Below are positions 17,132 to 24,882 of a stretch of DNA of 64,000 nt, piece after piece. This DNA is from Candidatus Gastranaerophilales bacterium (GTDB lineage Bacteria; Cyanobacteriota; Vampirovibrionia; Gastranaerophilales; Gastranaerophilaceae). The notes beneath the pieces are model-generated. The model was given only the letters and a program-made list of their open reading frames with translations, did not search any database and was not told the origin of the DNA. A program made the translations under genes and the position numbers. The stretch's first letter is position 1, and each line of letters begins with the position of its first letter. The stretch spans positions 1 through 64,000 of the forward strand of contig CALUYB010000008.1 in NCBI GenBank assembly GCA_944324905.1, in the 5' to 3' direction.

Positions 17132-17730
17132 ATTTTACCTCCTTTTATTGCTTCATAGGAGGCTAAAATATTTTTTACATAGTTTTGTGTTTCTTTATAG
17201 GGTGGAATATCCCCGTACTTTTGAACTGCCCCTGGGCCTGCGTTATAAGCTGCAAGAGCAAGTTTTGGGTCGTTGTTAAAACGATTTAGCATGCTTTTTA
17301 GATATTTAACCCCGCCCTCAATATTTTGTTCAGGGTCAAATGCGTCAACAACACCAAGACCTTTAGCTGTTTGAGGCATAAGCTGCATTAATCCCATAGC
17401 ACCGCATTTTGATTTAGCATCAGGGTTGAAGCCTGATTCTTGTTTTACAACAGCTTTTATAAAATCAGGGTCAAGATTATTTTTTTGTGCATATTTTTCA
17501 ATTAAATTTTCTATATTTTCTCTCGAATTTTTAAAAGAAATTTTTTCAATATTATTGTCAGGTTTATCTTGAGCCATTTTCTCATCAAGAATATTTTTAA
17601 ATTCTTTAGCTGCAGCATTATTTTCAACGCTAAGTTCGTTTTCGTTACCGAAAACGCGGTTAATGCTGTTTTCTATAGAACTTAACCTTCTTAAAGTTAA
17701 GTCAAGACCTGTGATTAAGCCCTCACTCAT
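17128..17730 (-). CDS. Lytic transglycosylase (SLT family) of the flagellar operon
   Basis: This enzyme cleaves peptidoglycan strands, here probably to open a path for the rod. It has 200 residues. The SLT domain occupies about residues 73-195, with catalytic E98 in KAVVKQESGFNP, followed by GAMGLMQLMPQTAKGLG, NIEGGVKYLKSML and LALAAYNAGPGAVQKYG. No signal peptide is visible, and about 70 polar residues precede the domain, so export through the flagellar type III apparatus is plausible. It is the first gene of the flagellar operon and probably replaces the muramidase half missing from FlgJ. Confidence 0.92.
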   Translation of the reverse strand: MSEGLITGLDLTLRRLSSIENSINRVFGNENELSVENNAAAKEFKNILDEKMAQDKPDNNIEKISFKNSRENIENLIEKYAQKNNLDPDFIKAVVKQESGFNPDAKSKCGAMGLMQLMPQTAKGLGVVDAFDPEQNIEGGVKYLKSMLNRFNNDPKLALAAYNAGPGAVQKYGDIPPYKETQNYVKNILASYEAIKGGKI

Positions 17731-17761
17731 TTTTATATAAACCTACCTCTTACCATTTTGC

Positions 17762-17776
17762 AGGCATAATATGCCT
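17762..17776. promoter_or_regulatory. 15-nt palindrome upstream of the flagellar operon
   Basis: AGGCATA-A-TATGCCT is a perfect inverted repeat about a single central base. It lies 32 nt upstream of the first flagellar gene (17730), in the region where its promoter should be. It could be an operator or part of a leader hairpin. No clean promoter boxes are visible around it. Confidence 0.35.
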
Positions 17777-17871
17777 TACAATATAAATATAACCTCACGC
17801 AGTGTTTATTCTCATCAATCAAACGATGGAATTTTTTCAAAAAAATAAATCTTTGGATTAATTTTAAATTA

Positions 17872-17895
17872 AAAAACCGGCAAATGCCGGTTTTT
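17872..17895. terminator. Intrinsic terminator of the 80-residue orphan
   Basis: AAAAACCGGC pairs perfectly with GCCGGTTTTT (10 bp) around the loop AAAT. It lies just downstream of the minus-strand gene at 17903-18145 and works on either strand. Confidence 0.85.
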
Positions 17896-17902
17896 GGGGT
17901 TG

Positions 17903-18145
17903 TTATTCAAAAACTTTAGAAATAAAACAAATTGCATCCATAAATGTTTCTTTTACAAATTCTTTTGCAAGTTTGTTTAGCGGTTTGTTGTCAATATGTT
18001 CAAAAGCCAGTGCAATCGGGTCTCTTGTTCTTCTAAAAGATGGGACAATGCTTCTTGTATCCATATAATCTAGTTTTGCTTTTAAATCTTGAGTGTCTTG
18101 AAATTTTATAACTTGTTCTTGTACATCAAATATTGTAGTGCTCAT
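17903..18145 (-). CDS. Unknown 80-residue protein
   Basis: No family is recognised. The protein is small and soluble, with a mixed charge pattern, an Arg-rich centre (SIVPSFRRTRDPIALAFEHI) and a C-terminal helix (LAKEFVKETFMDAICFISKV). GAGGAAAAAA lies just before the ATG, and a strong terminator follows the stop, so it looks like a real single-gene transcript. Its place directly upstream of the flagellar operon on the same strand is suggestive but does not show a flagellar role. Confidence 0.7.
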   Translation of the reverse strand: MSTTIFDVQEQVIKFQDTQDLKAKLDYMDTRSIVPSFRRTRDPIALAFEHIDNKPLNKLAKEFVKETFMDAICFISKVFE

Positions 18146-18326
18146 CTTTTTTCCTCGTTTGGTATATCGTACTTATATAAAAAATATATTCTTTATAAAA
18201 TTGCTATTTAAGTTTATTTTATGTTAACATTTCTTAATAATAATCTTAGTTAGCCTGGGTAATAGCAAAAAAAAATATTTTTGTGTTTTATGTTTTTAGT
18301 GTTGTATATATTAGCAGGGGAAAATA

Positions 18327-19799
18327 ATGAAAATTAGTGCTACAGGAAGTGTATATAAATCGGTGAATTTTGGGAGAAGTTTAACTAAGGATGAAACAAC
18401 GCAAGCTTATAAAGTGGCTTTAGAAGCAAGGAAATTAATGGGCATGGAGAAAGGTAACGGAGTTTTAGTGTTGCCTTCAGAAAAATTGCCCGATAATCAA
18501 GATGGAAGTGCTAAAAATGTTTTGAATAAATTTTTTGCCGGAGTAAAAAATTTATTGGGCATAAACTCTGTTGAAGTTACCGGAGAAATTGGTGATGACA
18601 CAGTTAAAACCTCTGTAAAATCAGCACTTAATGAGAATGGTTTAAAAAGAATAATAAAATTTGTTCCGCCTGCAAGTGATGAAGAACTTGCAAAAGCCGC
18701 AGAAAATGCCGCAAGAGAAGCTGATGGTTTGCGTGTTATTGTGGATGATAATTTTAATAAAGACAAAATAGGCATAATTGAAGAAGCATTTAAAAAAGTC
18801 AAAGGTGAAAAATATAATCAAAGCTTACTAATGTATGATCATGGCGGCAAGGCTTACCAATGGAGTCCCGATCAAATAAATCCTAATTATCATGGTAAGG
18901 TAATTGTTGGCTCAAGCAATTATTTAAACGATAATGGTGGCGCTTTGTGGGGTTCTACAAATTTTTATACAAATAGAATGGGCGCGCATCAGGGCGAATT
19001 TATCCATGGGGTTGCTAGTTCTTCAGATGGCATAAATTTAGCAGGTCAAATGGCAAATGATGACCAAATAAGGCAGGCACAGAATTTGCTTGAAACAGAG
19101 TTGAAACTTCATGATGATGAGTTGACTGAGCCTGCAAGATTTGCTGCTGCAAAGCGTGCTGATGTTGTTATGTCAGAGCATTTTTATAAACATTATAATG
19201 ATATTATTCCTGATATAAATGCAAAAATTCCTGATTTTGAAAAATCTTACAGTGAAGCATTGCAAAAAGGAACAGGCGATAACTATTTTGACTCGCTTGC
19301 AAAGGCAATGAAGGCTTTAGGGCTAAATGAAAGTTCTCCTGAAACATATGAAACAGTATGCAAGTATAGAAATGCGCTTTATGCCTCAGGTGCAAAAACT
19401 CTTGAAGATTTAGCGTCCTTAAGTGCAGAAGAACTTCAAGCTGCTTATAAAGATACATCTAATGTTGTTTTGCAAGGTGTTGAAATTAAAAAGAAAGTCC
19501 TTGAGGAGGCTGCAAAAGAAGCTGAATTAAATGCAAAAAAGGCTAAAATGCTTGAACAGTACCGAAAAAATGAAAGTGAAATATTAAGCGAAGGTGCAAA
19601 AATGTCCAAGGCAATGAACCCTCTAGATGTTACAGCTTTTGACAGATTTTTAAATTTTGCTCAAAAACACAAAAAAATGTTTGCCTTTGGCGGTTTACTT
19701 GTAGCAGCTGCTACAATTGGTGGTACTATGTACTCATATGGTAAAGAAGTGGCTGAAAAATCGCAAGCTGCAAAACCAAAGCCTGATGGTGTTAATTAA
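18327..19799 (+). CDS. Unknown 490-residue protein with MKIS tag and C-terminal membrane anchor
   Basis: No family is assigned. The first 18 residues (MKISATGSVYKSVNFGRS) form the M-K-I-S ... F-G type tag shared with other orphans here. The central part (about 130-300) is globular and mixed alpha/beta, with Asn/Gly/Trp-rich segments (YDHGGKAYQWSPDQ, GGALWGSTNFYTNRMGAHQG). Residues 310-430 are helical and Ala/Lys/Glu-rich. One membrane helix at about 451-469 (MFAFGGLLVAAATIGGTMY) is followed by a short basic tail, so the protein looks tail-anchored. The start has AGGGGA 6 nt upstream. Its last 8 nt overlap the end of pilD, which converges on it. It could be an enzyme, but no catalytic motif is certain. 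Confidence 0.8.
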   Translation: MKISATGSVYKSVNFGRSLTKDETTQAYKVALEARKLMGMEKGNGVLVLPSEKLPDNQDGSAKNVLNKFFAGVKNLLGINSVEVTGEIGDDTVKTSVKSALNENGLKRIIKFVPPASDEELAKAAENAAREADGLRVIVDDNFNKDKIGIIEEAFKKVKGEKYNQSLLMYDHGGKAYQWSPDQINPNYHGKVIVGSSNYLNDNGGALWGSTNFYTNRMGAHQGEFIHGVASSSDGINLAGQMANDDQIRQAQNLLETELKLHDDELTEPARFAAAKRADVVMSEHFYKHYNDIIPDINAKIPDFEKSYSEALQKGTGDNYFDSLAKAMKALGLNESSPETYETVCKYRNALYASGAKTLEDLASLSAEELQAAYKDTSNVVLQGVEIKKKVLEEAAKEAELNAKKAKMLEQYRKNESEILSEGAKMSKAMNPLDVTAFDRFLNFAQKHKKMFAFGGLLVAAATIGGTMYSYGKEVAEKSQAAKPKPDGVN

Positions 19800-20736
19800 A
19801 CCAAAAGTTTAAAATTTGTTTTGAATAAAATATCATTAACAGTGCGCTAATAACAAGTGCAGGCCCAAAAGGCATGTAGTAAAAGCTGCTTTGTTCTTTG
19901 TTTTTCATGTTCTTTAAAATAATAAACAGACATGAAATCAAAATAATGCTCAAAATTGCAAGATAGGTTAAGTAATAAGCGTATTGCGGTTTTACAAGTT
20001 TTATTGAAATTATACCTAAAATTGTAGCTGCAATAGCACCGGCGCAAGGGTAATTTTTGTTTTTAATGTATTTAAAAAATAGTGCAGGCATGGCAAAAAT
20101 TGCTTGCAAAACTATGCTAATAAAAATTGTTAATACGAGCATTTTCCAGCCTAAAAGCGCGCCTAAGCCCATTGCAATTAGTGTGTCGCCTTCCCCAAAG
20201 GCTCTTGTTTTAACGGTAATTGTGCCTATGCGTGCTAAAAATTCAAAAATTAAATAACCTGCTATAATGCCCAAAATACTGTCTAAAATGCTTATCGAGC
20301 CAAGGTTTAAAATGTTATATAAAAGTCCTAAGCCAATTAAAATATAAGTATGCAAGTCAATTACAACTTGCTCTTTAAAGTCTGTTATGCAAATTAAAAT
20401 AAAGATTGATGAAATAACGCATAAGATTAAAGTTTTAAGAGTTAAACCGAAATTTAAATACATTGCAATGTATAAAATTGCATTTGCGCTTTCAACAATG
20501 GGATATTGGACTGAAATCGGTTGTTTGCAAAATTGGCATTTACCAAGAAGAAAAATATATGAAATTACTGGTATGTTTGTATACCAGTTTAATTTTTTGC
20601 CGCATTTGGGGCATTTTGAAGGCGGGAAAACAATGCTTTCGCCACTTAAGCCTCTAAGGGCGACAACATTTAAAAAACTACCTATGCTAAGGCCTATAAG
20701 AGCTGCAAAAAAGCTATAAAGCATTTCAATGCTCAT
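19792..20736 (-). CDS. pilD: Prepilin peptidase / N-methyltransferase PilD
   Basis: PilD is an inner-membrane aspartic protease that cleaves and N-methylates type IV prepilins and pseudopilins. The 314-residue protein has the cytoplasmic zinc site C42-x2-C45 ... C67-x2-C70 (CPKCGKKLNW, CQFCKQPIS) of bifunctional enzymes. The two catalytic aspartates are D119 (ICITDFKEQ) and D184 in GEGDTLIAMGLGALLG. About eight membrane helices follow. It overlaps the sigma-factor gene by 11 nt and ends the gltP-to-pilD operon. Its pilin substrates are not encoded in this window. Confidence 0.93.
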   Translation of the reverse strand: MSIEMLYSFFAALIGLSIGSFLNVVALRGLSGESIVFPPSKCPKCGKKLNWYTNIPVISYIFLLGKCQFCKQPISVQYPIVESANAILYIAMYLNFGLTLKTLILCVISSIFILICITDFKEQVVIDLHTYILIGLGLLYNILNLGSISILDSILGIIAGYLIFEFLARIGTITVKTRAFGEGDTLIAMGLGALLGWKMLVLTIFISIVLQAIFAMPALFFKYIKNKNYPCAGAIAATILGIISIKLVKPQYAYYLTYLAILSIILISCLFIILKNMKNKEQSSFYYMPFGPALVISALLMIFYSKQILNFWFN

Positions 20737-21544
20737 ATTTGTGCATGCCTTTTTTTGTAATTAAGTTAAAAAGCTTATCCAGTGCTTTTTTTAATTTTCT
20801 TGAAACTTGCATTTGCGACATATCAAGCTTTTGAGAAATTTCCCTTTGGTTTAAACCTTCAAAATAATTTAAAATAATGAGCTGTTGTTCGTCGTATTCC
20901 AATTTTTTTATTGCTTCACTTAAAATAAGACGATTTTCAAAGCTTGCGAGAATATCTTTTTGACTTTCATCGACTAATCTATCGCCAAGAGTTGAAGTGC
21001 CGTTTTCTTCATTACCTAAAATTTGATCAATTGAAATAGCAGTTGTGCGCCTGTCAAGCTCATAGACTTCTTCTATTTTCTTTTCGCTCATTTGCAGTGC
21101 TTGCGCAAGCTCTTTATCCGATGGCGTTGTGCCCAGTTTTTCTGTTAGTTCCATTGTAATTTTATGCACACGATATGAAAGTTCTTTGATTTCGCGCGGT
21201 GCGCGGATAATCGTGCTTTTATCTCTTAAATAATGACGGATTTCACCTGTTATAAGATAAGTTGCATAAGTTTTAAAATTTGAACTTATTTCAGGCTTAA
21301 AAAGGTCAATAGCTTTAATAAGCCCTAAAGCCCCAACTTGAGTAATGTCTTCAATAGGGTCGGTAGCACGACGAGCAAGCGAGCGGGCAACTTTTTTTAC
21401 AAGCGGCATATAGGCAAGAACGATAAGCTCACGAAGATGTTTTTTTGTAGCTTCATCTTCAGTCGCCTTATATTCTTCAAGCCACTGAGAAACTCTATTT
21501 TCAGGGTCTATTGTGTCATTTGTGTTTAAAAATTCCTGCGCCAT
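20726..21544 (-). CDS. Group 3 sigma-70 factor, SigF/SigB-like
   Basis: This is an alternative RNA polymerase sigma factor of 272 residues. Region 2 (ARRATDPIEDITQVGALGLI, FKTYATYLITGEIRHYLRD) and the linker STIIRAPREIKELSYRVH are of the SigB/SigF type. Region 3 (SDKELAQALQMSEKKI) and the region 4 helix-turn-helix (LNQREISQKLDMSQMQVSRK) are complete. Cyanobacterial SigF controls pili and motility. Here the gene overlaps pilD, lies 3 kb from the flagellar operon, and the window encodes a FlgM-position protein, so control of motility genes is a reasonable inference. FliA or a stress role remain alternatives. Confidence 0.88.
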   Translation of the reverse strand: MAQEFLNTNDTIDPENRVSQWLEEYKATEDEATKKHLRELIVLAYMPLVKKVARSLARRATDPIEDITQVGALGLIKAIDLFKPEISSNFKTYATYLITGEIRHYLRDKSTIIRAPREIKELSYRVHKITMELTEKLGTTPSDKELAQALQMSEKKIEEVYELDRRTTAISIDQILGNEENGTSTLGDRLVDESQKDILASFENRLILSEAIKKLEYDEQQLIILNYFEGLNQREISQKLDMSQMQVSRKLKKALDKLFNLITKKGMHKYEH

Positions 21545-21556
21545 ATAAATTCTCGT

Positions 21557-23110
21557 CTATTTTTTTACCGCAAATTCCGAATCCAACCTTAAAAATACAG
21601 GTTGAATTTCTGATTTTTCAATTAATTTGCCTGTTTTAATCATTTTCGCTTTAAGTTCATCAAGTTTTATGTTGACGTCAATTTTTAACTGTTTAGCCAT
21701 ATTTGCCGCAATATTTGGACAATAAGGGTAAATTAAAACTGCAACTTTTGTCATTAAATCAAAAATTGAATATAAAACCTCGCCACATTCTTGCATTTTG
21801 CCTTCTTTTGCAAGGGTCCAAGGTGCATTGTCGTTTACAAATTTATTTGCCTCATCCACAAGAGAGATAATTTCACCGGCAGCTTCTGCTAATTCTACTC
21901 TGTCAAAGTGGTCTTTAACCTTTTCAATTGTAGCTACAGAAGCCTTTGTAAGAGAATTTTCGCAAATGTGTTCTTCTAAAATATTACCGTCGAAATATTT
22001 GCAAAGCATATTTAAAGAGCGGTTTAAAAGATTGCCCATGTTGTTTGCTAAATCTGCATTTACACGTTCTTTAAAATCTTCATCTGAGTAGTTGCCGTCT
22101 TTTCCAGAAGGTGCACTAACACACATAAAATAGCGGAAAGAATCGGGCTCTTTAAGTTCAAAAGCGTCCATAACGGTCTTTGGAGAGATAACGTTGCCGA
22201 TTGATTTTGACATTTTGTTTTTGTCAATTGTTATCCAGCCATGCGCATAAATTGTTTTAGGCAACTCAACATCAAGCGCCATAAGTATTGCAATCCAATA
22301 AATTGAGTGAAATTTCAGAATGTCTTTACCTATAATTTGAAAATCAGCCGGCCAGAAAGTGTTGAATTTTTCATCGCTTTCACCGTTTGGATTGTAGCCT
22401 AAAGCTGTAATATAGTTGCTCAGCGCGTCAATCCAGACGTAAATTACCTGTGTTGGGTCAGATTTTACTTCAATACCCCAGTTGACGTTTGTTTTGGCAC
22501 GAGAAACGGAAATATCTTCGATATTTTCAAGTTGATTTAAAACTTCATTTGCCCTGAAAGCAGGCATGATAAAATCCGGATTTTCCTTGATGTGCTTAAT
22601 TATTGCGTCTTTGTATTTTGTTAATTTAAAAAAGTAATTTTCTTCGCTCACAAGTTCGGGCTTTTTACCGTGAATCGGGCAATTGCCGTTCTCATCAAGG
22701 TCTTTTGGACTTAAAAAGCTTTCGCAGCCGCTACAGTATAAGCCTTCGTATTTGTGTTTATAAATATCACCCTTTTCAAGGAGTTTTTCAAAAATTTCCT
22801 GCACGATTTTTGTGTGTTCTAAATCGGTCGTTCTTATGAATTTGTCGTAATTTATGTCTAAAAGTGCCCAAGAATCTTTGAATTTTTGCGAATTTTCATC
22901 GCACAATTCTTTTGGTGTAATGCCTAAAGTTGCGGCAGTTTTTTGTATTTTAATACCATGTTCGTCTGTACCTGTTAAGAAAAATGCGCTGTCAGTTCTT
23001 TGTTTAAAGTGTCTGAAAAGTACATCTGTTAATATTTTCTCAAATGCATGACCTATGTGCGGAGCGCCGTTAACATAGTCTATTGCAGTTGTTACCATAA
23101 ATTTATTCAT
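21557..23110 (-). CDS. metG: Methionyl-tRNA synthetase
   Basis: MetG is a class I aminoacyl-tRNA synthetase that charges initiator and elongator tRNA-Met. From the chosen start it has 517 residues. The HIGH motif appears as APHIGHAFEK, and the KMSKS loop as KNKMSKSIGNVISP. A zinc knuckle (YCSGCESFLSPKDL ... GNCPIHG) lies in the connective domain. No C-terminal EMAP-type dimerisation domain is present. ATG at 23110 is chosen over one 36 nt upstream because AGGA sits about 8 nt before it and the family starts there. It is the fourth gene of the gltP-pilD operon. Confidence 0.97.
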   Translation of the reverse strand: MNKFMVTTAIDYVNGAPHIGHAFEKILTDVLFRHFKQRTDSAFFLTGTDEHGIKIQKTAATLGITPKELCDENSQKFKDSWALLDINYDKFIRTTDLEHTKIVQEIFEKLLEKGDIYKHKYEGLYCSGCESFLSPKDLDENGNCPIHGKKPELVSEENYFFKLTKYKDAIIKHIKENPDFIMPAFRANEVLNQLENIEDISVSRAKTNVNWGIEVKSDPTQVIYVWIDALSNYITALGYNPNGESDEKFNTFWPADFQIIGKDILKFHSIYWIAILMALDVELPKTIYAHGWITIDKNKMSKSIGNVISPKTVMDAFELKEPDSFRYFMCVSAPSGKDGNYSDEDFKERVNADLANNMGNLLNRSLNMLCKYFDGNILEEHICENSLTKASVATIEKVKDHFDRVELAEAAGEIISLVDEANKFVNDNAPWTLAKEGKMQECGEVLYSIFDLMTKVAVLIYPYCPNIAANMAKQLKIDVNIKLDELKAKMIKTGKLIEKSEIQPVFLRLDSEFAVKK

Positions 23111-23152
23111 AATTTTATTCCTGTTGTCTATATGAAAATTATACAATGAAGA

Positions 23153-24457
23153 TTAAAGTGCGTAAATAAGCTCTTTTGCGTATGGTTTAGATGTGCTTAT
23201 TTTAATTGCTTGATTAGCTGAAGCTATTGCCTCGTTTAGCTTTTCATCTTTTATATCGTTGTAATACAGTGTTAAAAGTATTTCTCCGCTTTTAATTTCA
23301 TCGCCTGTTTTTTTATTTAAAATGCAACCAGCGGCAGGGTCTATGCTGTCTGATTTTTTATCTCTGCCTGCGCCTAAAAGCTTGCAGGCACGAGCTATTT
23401 TAAGTGCGTCAAGTTCTTCAATATAGCCGTCTTTTTGTGCTTTTAGTTCATAAGAATTTTCTGCTTGCTTAAAAAGGCTGTAATCATTTACTATATCAGG
23501 GTTTGCGCCTTGATATGCGATGATTTTTTTAAATGTTTCAAGCGCAAGACCCGATTTAATGGCATTGTCAATTTTTTCTTTTGCTTCTTCTTTTGTTTTA
23601 CAAAAATCACCTGCAATAAGCGTTTTTGCAGCTATTTCAAGAGTTACATCATACAGGTCTTTTTGATAATTTCCTTTCAAAAATTCAATACTTTCAATAA
23701 TTTCAAGGCTGTTACCTATGTGAGTTCCCAAAGGCTGTTCCATAGAGCTTATTATGGCGGATATTTTTCTGCCCAAAAGTGCGCCTGTTTCTATCATAAG
23801 CTGTGCAAGTTCACTTGCTTCTTCTTTTGTTTTAATAAATGCGCCCGAGCCGTATTTAACATCCAGAACTATTGAATTTGCGCCGCTTGCAATTTTTTTG
23901 GATACAACAGAAGCGCAAATTAAAGACTTATTGTCAACCGTTGCGGTAACATCTCTAAGTGCGTATATTTTGCCGTCAGCCGGAGTTAAATTTGGACTTT
24001 GAGAGGATATTGCAGCGTTTATGTCCTTAATTTGTTTCATAAACTCATCTTTTGACATTTCGCATTTAAAATTAGGTATAGATTCAAGCTTGTCAACAGT
24101 TCCACCTGTATAGCCTAACCCTCTGCCTGATAATTTAGCGCAAGTTACTCCAAGACTTGCTAAAAGTGGTATAAGAACAATTGTTACTTTGTCGCCAACG
24201 CCTCCTGTAGAGTGTTTATCCGCAACAAAATTACTTATATGAGAAAAATCCAATACTTCGCCGGAATCTACAAAAGCCTGTGTCATCCAAGCGGTTTCTT
24301 CTTTATCAAGTCCGCAAAAACACACTGCCATAAGCCAAGCGGACATTTGATAATCTTCAACTTCGCCTTTTGTGTATCCGTTAACCAAAAAATATATTTC
24401 TTCTTTTGTGTGTTTTTTGCCTTCTTTTTTCTTTTGTATTAAGTCAACAGTTCTCAT
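23153..24457 (-). CDS. deoA: Thymidine/pyrimidine-nucleoside phosphorylase
   Basis: The enzyme splits thymidine or uridine with phosphate to give the free base and (deoxy)ribose-1-phosphate, in nucleoside salvage. It has 434 residues. The phosphate-binding signature (SGRGLGYTGGTVDKLESIPN) and KHSTGGVGDKVT are intact, as is the C-terminal domain with the GAGR motif (KLLGAGRDKKSDSID). Whether it is DeoA or the broader Pdp type cannot be settled by eye. It lies between rlmH and metG in a tight operon. Confidence 0.94.
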   Translation of the reverse strand: MRTVDLIQKKKEGKKHTKEEIYFLVNGYTKGEVEDYQMSAWLMAVCFCGLDKEETAWMTQAFVDSGEVLDFSHISNFVADKHSTGGVGDKVTIVLIPLLASLGVTCAKLSGRGLGYTGGTVDKLESIPNFKCEMSKDEFMKQIKDINAAISSQSPNLTPADGKIYALRDVTATVDNKSLICASVVSKKIASGANSIVLDVKYGSGAFIKTKEEASELAQLMIETGALLGRKISAIISSMEQPLGTHIGNSLEIIESIEFLKGNYQKDLYDVTLEIAAKTLIAGDFCKTKEEAKEKIDNAIKSGLALETFKKIIAYQGANPDIVNDYSLFKQAENSYELKAQKDGYIEELDALKIARACKLLGAGRDKKSDSIDPAAGCILNKKTGDEIKSGEILLTLYYNDIKDEKLNEAIASANQAIKISTSKPYAKELIYAL

Positions 24458-24465
24458 TTTTGCTC

Positions 24466-24882
24466 CTATTTGTGGTAAGGTTCATTATTTAAAATTCTAA
24501 ATGCTCTATAAATTTGCTCTATTAGTATAAAAGTCGCCTCTTGATGTAAAAAAGTCATTTTTGACATTGAAAATTTAAAGTCTGACAAATTTCTTACTTC
24601 CTTGCTGAGCCCTTCTGCACCACCTATTAAGAAAAGTATTTCATTTGCTATCCCTGAGATTTCTATCTCTCTTAGTTTTTGGGCAAATTCTTCGCTTGAT
24701 AACATTTTACCCTCTATTTCAAGCGTGACAATATACGCCCCTGTTTTGTTTTTTATATATTCAAAAATATTAGAAACTTCAAGAACTTCTACTTTTTTAA
24801 GGAGTCTTTTTTTAAATTCTTCAATTCCCAATTTAAAGTAGGGTTCTTTAATTTTACCTTCAAGGATTATTTTTATATTCAT
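24466..24882 (-). CDS. rlmH: 23S rRNA (pseudouridine-1915-N3)-methyltransferase RlmH
   Basis: RlmH is a SPOUT-family methyltransferase acting on helix 69 of the assembled 70S ribosome. The 138-residue protein has the SAM-knot motif ILFLIGGAEGLSKEV and the conserved end SMSKMTFLHQEATFILIEQI and YRAFRILNNEPYHK, diagnostic of RlmH. Its first base is the last base of gltP, a 1-nt overlap suggesting coupled translation. Confidence 0.95.
   Translation of the reverse strand: MNIKIILEGKIKEPYFKLGIEEFKKRLLKKVEVLEVSNIFEYIKNKTGAYIVTLEIEGKMLSSEEFAQKLREIEISGIANEILFLIGGAEGLSKEVRNLSDFKFSMSKMTFLHQEATFILIEQIYRAFRILNNEPYHK

Noticed and set aside
20387-20719. 110-residue ORF antisense to pilD
   Set aside because: It overlaps the pilD zinc-binding and membrane coding region; no independent features.
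23465-23875. 136-residue ORF antisense to deoA
   Set aside because: Phe/Cys-rich antisense shadow with no start signal; deoA is complete and conserved on the other strand.
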